Positions 47,456 through 56,605 of a stretch of DNA of 56,605 nt are shown here, in pieces. The notes below the pieces were generated by a model. It saw nothing but the letters and a program-made list of their open reading frames with translations. It was not told the DNA's origin and did no database searches. The position numbers and the translations under genes are program-made. The stretch is from Saccharibacillus soli (GTDB lineage Bacteria; Bacillota; Bacilli; Paenibacillales; Paenibacillaceae): contig NIOB01000009.1 in NCBI GenBank assembly GCA_002189105.1, positions 1-56,605 on the forward strand. Reading direction: 5' to 3'. The stretch's first letter is position 1. Every line of letters begins with the position of its first letter.

Positions 47456-48549
47456 GCGCCCAGAAGCCGGATGAAGCAGAGCAGCCTAAGACCGGTTCGC
47501 TGCCGATTGTCGCATCGTTCGGCAGTCAGTCCTCCGGCAGCGAATCGACTGACCAAGCATCAGCCGTTGCTCTCAATCCCACTCCAAGCCCGGCTTCTGC
47601 CGCCGAACGGAATCTTTCACCGCAGAATCACGGCGCTTCCGAATCTCAAGCGCCGCGCCCTGCGGGCGCGTATCTCGGCTTGAACGGCCGAGTGGTCGAA
47701 CAGGCCAGCGCCTCCGTGTCCGTGATGGACCACGGACTGATGTACGGCATGGGCCTGTTCGAGACCTTCCGCACGTATGGCGGGCAGCCCTTTCTGCTGA
47801 ACCGCCATCTGGAGCGGATGGCTCGCGGTGCGCAGGAGCTGGGGATCGCGTATACCCTCGATCCCGCCGCGCTTCGCGCGGAGATCGCCGCTCTGCTGGC
47901 GGCGAACAACCTCTCCGACGGCTACGTCCGCTTGACGCTGACTGCCGGGGAGGGCGAGCTGGGCCTGCCGGCCGGGCTGTACGAGCAGCCGTGCCGCATC
48001 GTGTATGTCAAGGCTGTCCCGGAGTCGCCGGCCTCTTGGTATACCCACGGGCGCACGCTCCAGGTGCTGCGCACCCGCCGCAATACGCCCGAAGGCGTGG
48101 AGCGGTTGAAGTCGCTCCACTATATGAACGGCATCCTCGGCCGCCGCGAACTCGGCGGGATTCCCGGGGCAGCCGGCGCTGAAGGCCTCATGCTGACCCG
48201 GGAAGGCTTCGTCGCCGAAGGCATCGTCAGCAATGTGTTTTTTGCTGCCGGAGGCAAGTTGTACACGCCTTCCGTAGATACGGGAATCCTGCCCGGTATC
48301 ACACGGGCCTTTGTGATGGAATTAGCCGAACGAGTCGGAATCCCGATTGAGCAGGGGCATTATTCCCTGGAACAGCTGGAGCAGGCTAACGAGATCTTTC
48401 TGACCGGTTCCGTGCAGGAGATTGTTCCCGTACGCCTGCTTAGACAGCCTGATGGAACCGAACGGATCATTGGTGAAGATGGCCCCGGGCCAATCACCGC
48501 CGCCTTGATGCGGGAGTATCGCCATTCTACGACAGAAACGGAGAACTGA
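47452..48549 (+). CDS. pabC: Aminodeoxychorismate lyase with N-terminal extension
   Basis: This PLP fold type IV enzyme releases pyruvate from aminodeoxychorismate to give p-aminobenzoate. The catalytic core starts at about residue 73 ([38 protein letters not shown] region); the PLP lysine lies in LKSLHYMNG and the cofactor glutamate in EGIVSNVFF. The first 72 residues are Ser/Ala/Pro/Gln-rich, likely disordered, and are not part of normal PabC. ATG 47452 overlaps the pabA stop, which supports the long form. The GC-rich middle favours many spurious frames. Confidence 0.92.
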   Translation: MSAQKPDEAEQPKTGSLPIVASFGSQSSGSESTDQASAVALNPTPSPASAAERNLSPQNHGASESQAPRPAGAYLGLNGRVVEQASASVSVMDHGLMYGMGLFETFRTYGGQPFLLNRHLERMARGAQELGIAYTLDPAALRAEIAALLAANNLSDGYVRLTLTAGEGELGLPAGLYEQPCRIVYVKAVPESPASWYTHGRTLQVLRTRRNTPEGVERLKSLHYMNGILGRRELGGIPGAAGAEGLMLTREGFVAEGIVSNVFFAAGGKLYTPSVDTGILPGITRAFVMELAERVGIPIEQGHYSLEQLEQANEIFLTGSVQEIVPVRLLRQPDGTERIIGEDGPGPITAALMREYRHSTTETEN

Positions 48550-48552
48550 ACC

Positions 48553-49419
48553 ATGAAGCCAACCCTTCATATTCGGCATTACGCTTGGGGAGATGTCCGC
48601 CTCGATCTGGGACGGGCGACTCGAATTATGGGAATTCTGAATACGACTCCCGATTCGTTCTCCGACGGAGGAAGCTATATCGATGTGGACTCCGCCATTC
48701 GCCAGGCACGCGAGATGGTATTGGCTGGAGCCGACCTGATCGACATCGGCGGTGAATCCACGCGTCCGGGAGCCGATCCCGTCTCGCTGGATGAAGAATT
48801 GTCGCGCGTCATTCCGGTCATTGAAGCGCTGCGGCGTGAGCTGCCGGGCGTTCCACTCTCCGTCGATACATACAAAGCCGAAGTGGCACGCTTATCCCTG
48901 GCTGCCGGTGCTCACATCATCAATGATGTATGGGGCTGCAAAGCCGATACCCGCATGGCCCATGTTGCCGCCGAAGCGGAATGTCCCGTTATATTGACCC
49001 ATAATCGGCCGGATTCCAATTATACCGATCTGCTTGCCGATGTCGCTGCCGATCTGATGGAGAGCGTACAAATTGCGCGTGCAGCCGGTGTAAAAGACGA
49101 ACATATCATTCTCGATCCCGGAATCGGGTTTGCCAAAAATGGCATGGAGAACCTTCGTTTGATGACACAGTTGGATCAGCTTGTCGAATTGGGCTTCCCC
49201 GTACTGCTGGGAACCTCGCGCAAACGCTTTATCCGTGAAGTGCTGGATCTTCCGGTTCTTGAAGTGATCGAAGGAACGGCGGCCACCGTTGCCTTCGGCA
49301 TTGCGGAAGGCTGCCAGATCGTGCGTGTTCATGACGTGGCTTCGATCAAGCGTACCGTAGCGATGTGTGATGCGATGCTGTATGCCGAACCTGGACGCTC
49401 GTATACGGCACTGATCTGA
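48553..49419 (+). CDS. folP: Dihydropteroate synthase
   Basis: It condenses p-aminobenzoate with hydroxymethyl-dihydropterin pyrophosphate and is the sulfonamide target. It is a TIM barrel of 288 residues with the signatures IMGILNTTPDSFSDGGSY, DLIDIGGESTRPGA, and the later GTSRKRFI and RVHDV. ATG 48553 lies 3 nt after the pabC stop. folB follows after 178 bp without visible signals, so either a promoter in between or read-through is needed. Confidence 0.96.
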   Translation: MKPTLHIRHYAWGDVRLDLGRATRIMGILNTTPDSFSDGGSYIDVDSAIRQAREMVLAGADLIDIGGESTRPGADPVSLDEELSRVIPVIEALRRELPGVPLSVDTYKAEVARLSLAAGAHIINDVWGCKADTRMAHVAAEAECPVILTHNRPDSNYTDLLADVAADLMESVQIARAAGVKDEHIILDPGIGFAKNGMENLRLMTQLDQLVELGFPVLLGTSRKRFIREVLDLPVLEVIEGTAATVAFGIAEGCQIVRVHDVASIKRTVAMCDAMLYAEPGRSYTALI

Positions 49420-49597
49420 CTGGCATGACCACGTTTTTTGAACGCAATCGATCAATCGAACCCAAACGGCTGAATGGCGGGGGCAGAGCGGCACGTGATG
49501 CAGCGGATGGACTGGACGGTACAGCATCGGAATAGACCAATCATCGTCGCCTCTGCCTCTCCCCATCGTACTTTTTAAGAAAAGGCGGAATGTCTCT

Positions 49598-49960
49598 ATG
49601 GATAAAATGATTATTTCCCGAATGGAATATTACGGTCGTCACGGTGTGTTTGAGGAAGAGCGCCGACTGGGTCAGCGTTTCTACGTAGGCCTTGAACTGG
49701 AGATGGATATGTCCCCGGCTGGATCAACCGATGATCTGGAGCAGGCCGTGAACTACGCCGAAGTGCATGAGACGGTCAAAAGTGTAGTAGAAGGCGAGTC
49801 CGTCAAATTGATCGAAGCGCTCGCAGAGCGTATTGCATCGGCTGTACTCGGCACGTATACTAGGGTGGACGCTTTGACGGTGCGCGTCACCAAGCCTCAT
49901 CCGCCGTTCGATATTCATTTTGAAGGCGTAACGGTTGAGATTCGGCGGAGCAGAAAGTGA
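49598..49960 (+). CDS. folB: Dihydroneopterin aldolase
   Basis: It cleaves dihydroneopterin to 6-hydroxymethyl-dihydropterin. The 120 residues form the T-fold. ISRMEYYGRHGVFEEERRLGQ, VNYAEVHETVK, the catalytic region KLIEALAERIA and VRVTKPHPPFDIHFEGV are family signatures. ATG 49598 follows AAAAGGCGG. It overlaps folK by 4 bp if folK starts at 49957. Confidence 0.95.
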   Translation: MDKMIISRMEYYGRHGVFEEERRLGQRFYVGLELEMDMSPAGSTDDLEQAVNYAEVHETVKSVVEGESVKLIEALAERIASAVLGTYTRVDALTVRVTKPHPPFDIHFEGVTVEIRRSRK

Positions 49961-50505
49961 GGCCGAAGATGACGAACGACATGACCACGAATTTAACCTC
50001 TGAGCGATCAGAGGCTTATATTGCTTTAGGGGCCAATCTGGGCCGGCGGGAGGAGACGCTGCGGGAGGCGCTGCGGATGTTGAATGAACACTCGGAGATC
50101 GACGTACTGCGTGCGTCCGATGTCTATGAGACAGACCCCGTGGGGTATGAGGATCAGCCGCCTTTTCTGAATATGGCTGCGGCGGTTGCCACATCCCTTG
50201 CACCGCATAAGCTGTTGGAAGCCATGCAGGATATTGAGAACCGTCTAGGACGGGTGAGAGATATTCGCTTTGGCCCGCGCACAGCCGATCTCGACCTGCT
50301 GTGGATGGATGGACTAACCATTGCGACCGAAGCTTTGACGCTGCCGCATCCACGGATGCATGAACGCTTTTTTGTACTGGTTCCGTTGGAAGATGTGGTC
50401 CCCGAGAATGAGCCGTCCGGCCTGCGTATGCTGGTCGAGGATTCGTTGATTCAACTGGGCGAAGCGTCCGGTATCCTTCGATTCAGCAGTCCGCTATTTC
50501 CCTGA
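49957..50505 (+). CDS. folK: Hydroxymethyl-dihydropteridine pyrophosphokinase
   Basis: It transfers pyrophosphate from ATP to 6-hydroxymethyl-dihydropterin. The 182 residues include AYIALGANLGRREETLREAL, VYETDPVGYEDQPPFLNMAAAV, RFGPRTADLDLLWM and LPHPRMHERFFVLVPL. GTG 49957 overlaps the folB stop (GTGA) and has GGCGGAG upstream; ATG 49969 is an alternative. yazB, the small HTH gene that follows in B. subtilis, is missing. Confidence 0.95.
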   Translation: MRPKMTNDMTTNLTSERSEAYIALGANLGRREETLREALRMLNEHSEIDVLRASDVYETDPVGYEDQPPFLNMAAAVATSLAPHKLLEAMQDIENRLGRVRDIRFGPRTADLDLLWMDGLTIATEALTLPHPRMHERFFVLVPLEDVVPENEPSGLRMLVEDSLIQLGEASGILRFSSPLFP

Positions 50506-50692
50506 GAGTCACCCCAAGTCACTTTTGGCCGACTTCGACTGTATATCTTAAATTTGATTCTTTTTAGACCGATAGAAGGAGAGCTGTTCGCTCAAGCTGC
50601 GCATGGTTATCTTCTATGTTCTGCGTTCTGCGCTTGCGGCCTTTCGCCGTTGTTCAGCGCGACACTTTGTACATCCAAGAGGTGATTTTCTT

Positions 50693-51685
50693 ATGCTGAA
50701 GATCGGCAATATTGAATTGAAGAACCGCGTTGTCCTGGCTCCGATGGCCGGCGTCTGCAATCCTGCCTTTCGCCTGATTGCCAAGGAGTTTGGTACAGGA
50801 CTGGTCTGCGCGGAGATGGTCAGTGACAAAGCCATCCTCCACGGCAACAAGCGCACACGTGAGATGCTGTTCGTTGATGAACGGGAGAAGCCGCTCAGCC
50901 TGCAAATCTTCGGCGGCAACCGCGAATCATTGGTGGAAGCGGCCAAGGTGGTCGATCAGGAGACCAACGCCGACATCATCGACATCAACATGGGCTGCCC
51001 GGTACCCAAAGTCACTAAATGTGATGCTGGAGCTCGCTGGCTGCTGAATCCCGACAAGATCCATGAGATGGTCTCGGCGGTCACTGCTGCGGTTCAGAAG
51101 CCCGTTACGGTGAAGATGCGGATCGGTTGGGATAGTGAGCATATCTTCATTGAGCAGAACGCCAAAGCCGCAGAAGCGGCCGGAGCCAGCGCGATCAGTG
51201 TGCATGGACGCACCCGTGAGCAGCTCTACACCGGAACCGCTGACTGGAGCTGGATCAAGCTGGCGAAAGAGTCCGTGAAGATTCCGGTTATCGGAAACGG
51301 AGATGTGGCAACGCCCGAAGATGCTAAACGTATGCTGGAAACCACAGGCTGCGATGGCGTGATGATCGGTCGCGGGGCACTGGGCAATCCGTGGATGCTG
51401 TACAGCACCATTCATTATCTGGAAACGGGTGAGCTGGTGCAGGACCCTTCGCCGGAAGAGAAAATTCGGATTGCCGTGCTGCATATGGATCGACTGATCG
51501 CCCTTCGGGGAGAAGACGTAGCCGTACGTGAGATGCGCAAACATCTGGCCTGGTACCTCAAGGGACTAAAAGGTTCGGCGCGAATCAAGGACAACATTAT
51601 GGAAGGAACACGCCGTGATGAGATGGTGCGTATTCTTGACGATTACATCACCAATCTTCCACAGTTTGCCGCCGCTGAAGCCTGA
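50693..51685 (+). CDS. dusB: tRNA-dihydrouridine synthase DusB
   Basis: This flavoenzyme reduces uridine in the tRNA D-loop. The 330 residues form a FMN-binding TIM barrel with APMAGVCNPAFRLIAKEFG, catalytic Cys in INMGCPVPKVTKCDAGA, VKMRIGW, VHGRTREQLYTG and GVMIGRGALGNPWM. ATG 50693 follows AAGAGGTG; the open frame from 50603 is leader. A possible promoter (TTGGCC, 17 bp, TTAAAT) around 50527-50555 is weak. Confidence 0.95.
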   Translation: MLKIGNIELKNRVVLAPMAGVCNPAFRLIAKEFGTGLVCAEMVSDKAILHGNKRTREMLFVDEREKPLSLQIFGGNRESLVEAAKVVDQETNADIIDINMGCPVPKVTKCDAGARWLLNPDKIHEMVSAVTAAVQKPVTVKMRIGWDSEHIFIEQNAKAAEAAGASAISVHGRTREQLYTGTADWSWIKLAKESVKIPVIGNGDVATPEDAKRMLETTGCDGVMIGRGALGNPWMLYSTIHYLETGELVQDPSPEEKIRIAVLHMDRLIALRGEDVAVREMRKHLAWYLKGLKGSARIKDNIMEGTRRDEMVRILDDYITNLPQFAAAEA

Positions 51686-51731
51686 TTGATCCCCGTGGAA
51701 CATTTTTCGCGTAAATCAGCATCATTTCGAC

Positions 51732-51762
51732 GAAAAACGGTCATTGGAGTGGCCGTTTTTTA
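51732..51762 (+). terminator. Terminator after dusB
   Basis: AAAAACGGTCA pairs with TGGCCGTTTTT (one G-T) around a short loop and ends in a run of T. Confidence 0.85.
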
Positions 51763-51799
51763 TGCAAATAAAACGTTTACATTTGAGCAAGGAAACGCA

Positions 51800-51828
51800 T
51801 TGACTTTTCGATAGGGTTAACCTATAAT
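51800..51828 (+). promoter_or_regulatory. Promoter of greA
   Basis: TTGACT (51800-51805), a 17-bp spacer and a perfect TATAAT (51823-51828), more than 300 bp before the gene. Confidence 0.75.
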
Positions 51829-52138
51829 TTGTCAGTATAAAATTCGCCTCAGCAGCATAAATTCCAAAATGCGGAATATTCACGCTTTGCCTGGATGCGG
51901 CATAAGATAGACGCGAACGGTGTTCGGTATGTGCCGGCACACCACGTTCTTGGAGATATAACGGCTTTGGCCCTGGCCGCATGTCACTATATTTCTTAAA
52001 CGAGAAGCGGAACACGTCTACTGCGTTTAAGGCGTGGTCGTTTCTATTTTGCCGTTGCCGTCTTTACAGGGATTTCGTAATTAACCGGATGTGAGAGTGC
52101 GAAAATCTACTATTCACATGACAGGAGAATCGGTACAG
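51829..52138 (+). other. Long structured leader of greA
   Basis: About 300 nt lie between the promoter and greA with no convincing frame. Hairpins seen are ATTCC/GGAAT (about 51862-51878), GGTGT...CC/GG...ACACC (about 51919-51944) and CGGC/GGCCG (about 51962-51980). It does not match a T-box or riboswitch known to me. Confidence 0.5.
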
Positions 52139-52615
52139 ATGAGCGATAAAGAGGTCATTCTCACCCAGGACGGGCTGAAGAAGCTGGAAGACGAGCTGGA
52201 GAACCTGAAGTCCGTTAAGCGCCGCGAAGTTGCGGAGCGGATCAAAGTTGCGATCGGCTACGGAGACATCAGTGAAAACTCCGAGTATGAAGATGCCAAG
52301 AACGAACAAGCTTTCATCGAAGGTCGAATCATTACGTTGGAGAAAATGCTGCGCAATGCGCGGATTATCAACAGTGATGACATCGGAACTGACGCAGTGA
52401 GCGTAGGCTCAACCGTATTGGTTAAGGATCTGGAATTCGGTGAAGAAACGCAATACACGATTGTCGGCACGGCGGAATCGAACCCGCTGGAGAACCGCAT
52501 TTCCAACGAAAGTCCAGTAGGGAGTGCGCTGCTTGGCAAGTCCAAGGGAGCGACAGTTGACGTTAACGTTCCAGCCGGCGTCATTCAGTACACCATCCTC
52601 GACATCAAAAAATAA
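52139..52615 (+). CDS. greA: Transcription elongation factor GreA
   Basis: It rescues backtracked RNA polymerase by stimulating transcript cleavage through the secondary channel. The 158 residues comprise an N-terminal coiled coil with [17 protein letters not shown] and the acidic tip [16 protein letters not shown], and a C-terminal FKBP-like domain ending [24 protein letters not shown] 52139 has AGGAG 11 nt upstream; ATG 52118 is a less likely start. It has its own terminator before lysS. Confidence 0.96.
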   Translation: MSDKEVILTQDGLKKLEDELENLKSVKRREVAERIKVAIGYGDISENSEYEDAKNEQAFIEGRIITLEKMLRNARIINSDDIGTDAVSVGSTVLVKDLEFGEETQYTIVGTAESNPLENRISNESPVGSALLGKSKGATVDVNVPAGVIQYTILDIKK

Positions 52616-52625
52616 AGTGTGTCCC

Positions 52626-52683
52626 AAAAGCTTTCGGCTGCTCCTTCGATCTTGTTCGAGGTAGAGGCCGGAAGCTTTTTTTC
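52626..52683 (+). terminator. Terminator after greA
   Basis: AAAAGCTT-CGGC pairs with GCCGG-AAGCTTTT around a longer loop that itself folds (TTCGA/TCGAG), followed by a T run. Confidence 0.85.
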
Positions 52684-52736
52684 ATTCATCGTCTTGGGAG
52701 TCTCGTCTTTCTTCTATAAGGGAGTAGGTTTCGCGG

Positions 52737-54352
<1,616 letters not shown>

Positions 54353-54383
54353 AATTCGGGATTTTTATTCCGTTTCATAAGCA

Positions 54384-54418
54384 AAGAGAAGGTGCATCTC
54401 GCACCTTCTCTTTTTTGT
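54384..54418. terminator. Terminator after lysS, shared with tetR
   Basis: AAGAGAAGGTGC pairs with GCACCTTCTCTT around a small loop, followed by TTTT. It is A/T-flanked on both sides, so it probably also ends the convergent tetR transcript. Confidence 0.88.
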
Positions 54419-54461
54419 AGCGATCTTTTTTGTGGATAGAGATGTAACGAATCTGTGCTGT

Positions 54462-55055
54462 TTATTTGCGGTAGAGTTCCTCCAGATACTGATCGAGCAT
54501 GGATTCCATCATCTCGGGTGGCATCCGTTCGGGATATAACAGCCCATGCAGCGCGATGCCGTCCAAGAATACCTGCATCTTTCTTCCTTCCTCTTCTTCA
54601 TTTAATTCTTTTCGTACCTCTCCCGCTTCAATCAGAGCTTGTACCGTGCCTACCATTAACTGATTCATTTGCTCATAGACCCGAGCTGCCAGATGGTGCA
54701 GGGCACTGTCCCAGATTGATCTTGACATGAAGGCCAGCCAGACCTCCATTTCCGAGCGCCTTTCTTCATTGAGAGGGAGAAGTTCCCGCAGCATATCCCG
54801 AACCGTTTCTGGCAGTGGGCGATCCATGGGCAGTGCGGCGATTCTTGCACTTGCTCTCTCGGAAGCCAGATTCATTGAGAATAGAAACAGCTCGGATTGA
54901 GTGGAAAAATAATGACGCATTGACCCCGGCGAGATCCCGGCCTCCTGAGCGACGTTTCGTACCGAAGCACTTTCCAGTCCTGACCGGCGAATAACCCTCC
55001 AGGCAGCTTCGGCAACTTTAATTTTTTGTTGGTCATGATCGACGATTTTTGGCAT
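54462..55055 (-). CDS. TetR family transcriptional regulator (BetI/PksA-like)
   Basis: This 197-residue repressor has an N-terminal HTH (residues about 10-55: AAWRVIRRSGLESASVRNVA, EAGISPGSMRHYFSTQSELF) and a helical C-terminal ligand domain of the BetI-like type. ATG 55055 lies only 3-4 nt from a TATAAT and has no ribosome site, so the mRNA may be leaderless. A longer frame from TTG 55073 would begin upstream of that TATAAT. It is divergent from a membrane-protein gene with repeated motifs between them, so it very likely controls both. The ligand is unknown. Confidence 0.88.
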   Translation of the reverse strand: MPKIVDHDQQKIKVAEAAWRVIRRSGLESASVRNVAQEAGISPGSMRHYFSTQSELFLFSMNLASERASARIAALPMDRPLPETVRDMLRELLPLNEERRSEMEVWLAFMSRSIWDSALHHLAARVYEQMNQLMVGTVQALIEAGEVRKELNEEEEGRKMQVFLDGIALHGLLYPERMPPEMMESMLDQYLEELYRK

Positions 55056-55066
55056 GTTTCGATTAT

Positions 55067-55138
55067 AACACAAGTGTGTTTTTAGTTCTTTTCTTTTTAG
55101 TACAGTTGTGTTAATATTTTAAGGAATACAATTGTGTC
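55067..55138. promoter_or_regulatory. Three operator-like repeats between tetR and the membrane-protein gene
   Basis: The unit ACA-N-TTGTGT-Y-A occurs three times: on the minus strand within the palindrome AACACAAGTGTGTT (55067-55080), then TACAGTTGTGTTA (55101-55113) and TACAATTGTGTCA (55127-55139). The first abuts the tetR -10 (TATAAT, minus strand). They are probable TetR binding sites. Confidence 0.65.
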
Positions 55139-55156
55139 AAAAAAGGAGGGCTGAAG

Positions 55157-55705
55157 ATGATTGGTTGGTTGATTGTAATCTGTGAAGTTGGATTCTGGGT
55201 AATCGTGCTGGCGGGGTTGATGACTCGCTATGTATGGAAGAAGAAAAAGCTTGGGGCTTTCTTGCTGATGTTGACGCCTGTTGTTGATCTAATCCTGCTG
55301 GGCGCAACCATCCTCGATATTCGTCAGGGAACCGAGGCGAACTTCATCCATGGGCTGGCTGCTGTCTATATTGGAGCAACCGTTGCTTTTGGGCACCGTA
55401 TGATCCATTGGGCAGATGAGCGATTTGCCTATCGATTTGCGGGAGGTCCTGAGCCTCAGAAGAAACCCCGAAGAGGGCGTGAACATGCGGCAGCAGAACG
55501 AAAAAGCTGGTATCGACATCTGTTGGCCTGGACAATTGGCAGTGCTCTGCTGGGAATTATGATCCTGTTGATTGGAGATGCGGAGCGTTCAGAAGCTTTA
55601 CGAGTATGGATTATACGCTGGGCACTGGTGCTGGGCATCGACTTTGTCATCAGCTTCAGCTATACCCTATGGCCGAGAAAGTCGAGCGTGGGCAAAAGCG
55701 CATGA
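55157..55705 (+). CDS. Membrane protein controlled by TetR (YmcC-like)
   Basis: This is a predicted integral membrane protein of 182 residues with about five hydrophobic segments: residues 2-22, 31-52, 64-82, 124-142 and 150-168. Between the third and fourth is a basic, His/Arg-rich cytoplasmic loop (PQKKPRRGREHAAAERKSW). It starts MIGWLIVICEVGFWVIVLAG, a pattern I associate with a family of uncharacterised Bacillales membrane proteins. ATG 55157 follows AAAAGGAGGGC. It has no transporter signature; whether it exports or protects against something is unknown. Confidence 0.8.
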   Translation: MIGWLIVICEVGFWVIVLAGLMTRYVWKKKKLGAFLLMLTPVVDLILLGATILDIRQGTEANFIHGLAAVYIGATVAFGHRMIHWADERFAYRFAGGPEPQKKPRRGREHAAAERKSWYRHLLAWTIGSALLGIMILLIGDAERSEALRVWIIRWALVLGIDFVISFSYTLWPRKSSVGKSA

Positions 55706-55708
55706 TAA

Positions 55709-55787
55709 CAGGAGGCAGGATCGGCGGATGTAGCAGTATCCACGACATCCGCGAACAGACGAAGAATAAGCGAATGTCTGCCTCCTG
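55709..55787. other. Branched RNA/DNA structure after the membrane-protein gene
   Basis: Outer arms CAGGAGGCAG (55709-55718) and CTGCCTCCTG (55778-55787) pair perfectly over 10 bp. Inside them, GCGGATGT (55724-55731) pairs with ACATCCGC (55745-55752) over 8 bp. A third CAGAC/GTCTG pairing (55756-55760 with 55776-55780) competes with the outer one. There is no T tract. It may be a terminator or an unknown structured element. Confidence 0.55.
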
Positions 55788-55875
55788 CGGTCTTTCCAGA
55801 TAGGTTTAGAAGAGTCTGCTTGTAGGCAAGATTGGAACGGGAGATCGTGAGAAAGAAGAAAGTTGAAAAAAGTGC

Positions 55876-55904
55876 TTGCTTTCTTAAACCCAGCATGATA
55901 TATT
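55876..55904 (+). promoter_or_regulatory. rRNA operon promoter P1
   Basis: TTGCTT (55876-55881), a 17-bp spacer and TATATT (55899-55904), upstream of the right rRNA operon. Confidence 0.65.
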
Positions 55905-56015
55905 CTAGGAACGGCCTTGAGAGAGCGCCGGTGCGGTTCGGAAGAGTGAGCGAGTCGAAAAAGGAAATCGGATGAACGGTTCGCAAGAGCCTGAAAAAAA
56001 GATTTCAAAAAAGAC

Positions 56016-56044
56016 TTGCAAAACGAAAACGAACGTGCTAATAT
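56016..56044 (+). promoter_or_regulatory. rRNA operon promoter P2
   Basis: TTGCAA (56016-56021), a 17-bp spacer and TAATAT (56039-56044), preceded by an A-rich stretch like an UP element. Tandem promoters are the rule for Bacillales rRNA operons. Confidence 0.8.
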
Positions 56045-56097
56045 ATAAGAGTTGCTGCTGCGAGAAACACTGAGCGGCAGAGACGAGAAACACCGAG

Positions 56098-56241
56098 TTT
56101 GTTCTTTGAAAACTGGATAACGAGTGAACAACGATGGCTTCGGTCATCGTGAGAATAAAAGGTTCTTGAGTAATCGAGAATCGCCAACGTTTTAAAACGA
56201 GCACATGGTGCTTTCTTGATAAGTCGATCTTCGGATCGCAA
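56098..56241 (+). other. 16S leader with boxA-like antitermination element
   Basis: TTTGTTCTTTGAAAACTGGATAA at about 56098-56120 resembles the leader element found before most Bacillales 16S genes. The following 120 nt are the 5' processing leader. Confidence 0.6.
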
Positions 56242-56605
56242 CTTAATGGAGAGTTTGATCCTGGCTCAGGACGAACGCTGGCGGCATGCCTAATACATGC
56301 AAGTCGAGCGGACTTGATGAAGAAGCTTGCTTCTTCTGATGGTTAGCGGCGGACGGGTGAGTAACACGTAGGCAACCTGCCTTTCAGTTTGGGATAACTT
56401 CCGGAAACGGATGCTAATACCGAATACATCATCTTCTGGCATCAGAGAATGAGGAAAGACGGCGCAAGCTGTCACTGAGAGATGGGCCTGCGGCGCATTA
56501 GCTAGTTGGTGGGGTAATGGCTCACCAAGGCGACGATGCGTAGCCGACCTGAGAGGGTGAACGGCCACACTGGGACTGAGACACGGCCCAGACCCCTACG
56601 GGAGG
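56242..56605 (+). rRNA. rrs: 16S ribosomal RNA, 5' end (partial)
   Basis: GAGAGTTTGATCCTGGCTCA and CGGACGGGTGAGTAACACGT are universal 16S landmarks, and the text continues to ACGGGAGG at the window edge. The V1-V2 region is of Paenibacillaceae type. The mature start is placed at about 56242 by comparison with B. subtilis. Confidence 0.96.

Noticed and set aside
56290-56568. Open frame inside 16S rRNA
   Set aside because: Chance frame in rRNA.

Overview
This window is the origin-proximal house-keeping block of a Firmicute, most likely a Paenibacillaceae bacterium. The evidence is gene order, a 16S start of Bacillales type, an AbrB carrying a C-terminal Cys4 motif, greA next to lysS, and a PrsA-like lipoprotein behind mfd. 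The genus is not proven. The apparent loss of spore genes and the moderately high GC would fit a non-sporulating genus such as Saccharibacillus. The block lies between two rRNA operons on the same strand: the 3' end of 23S plus 5S at the left edge and the start of 16S at the right edge. This matches the rrnA to rrnJ interval of Bacillus subtilis.

Layout. 1-3200: rRNA end, a DUF4272 protein, a small lipoprotein and a membrane protein. 3377-10940: a PLP decarboxylase of the YaaO type, then tmk, darA, yaaR, holB, ricT, yabA, yabB and rsmI (nucleotide supply, c-di-AMP sensing, clamp loading, replication control, RNA modification). 11200-16922: abrB on the minus strand, an HD phosphohydrolase, tatD, a c-di-AMP riboswitch controlling the cell-wall protein YabE, and rnmV. 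16927-24794: ksgA, veg with two strong promoters, ispE, purR with PurBoxes, spoVG with a SigH-type promoter, glmU, prs and pth. 24885-34767: mfd, a PrsA-like foldase, a MATE-like flippase, mazG, HU, rqcP and divIC. 34894-44857: an S1 protein, a YabT-type kinase, tilS, hpt, ftsH, coaX, hslO and cysK. 45210-54352: the folate operon pabB-pabA-pabC-folP-folB-folK, then dusB, greA and lysS. 54462-55787: a TetR regulator divergent from a membrane protein, with three copies of one operator-like motif between them. 55860-56605: tandem rRNA promoters, leader and 16S.

The most striking property is what is absent. Wherever B. subtilis and sporulating Paenibacillus carry sporulation genes in this order (csfB, yabG, sspF, fin, spoVT, yabP, yabQ, spoIIE), the neighbours here are directly joined or separated only by short noncoding DNA, while the vegetative genes remain. 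Some non-spore genes of the B. subtilis order are also absent (metS, yazA, yabJ, ctc, yazB).

Other notable points are two tandem long inverted repeats at the abrB 3' end, several structured leaders that match no family I recognise (before hup, glmU and greA, and after the membrane-protein gene), disordered insertions in otherwise conserved enzymes, and two small minus-strand genes (66 and 50 codons). I see no insertion sequence, prophage, CRISPR array or tRNA gene.
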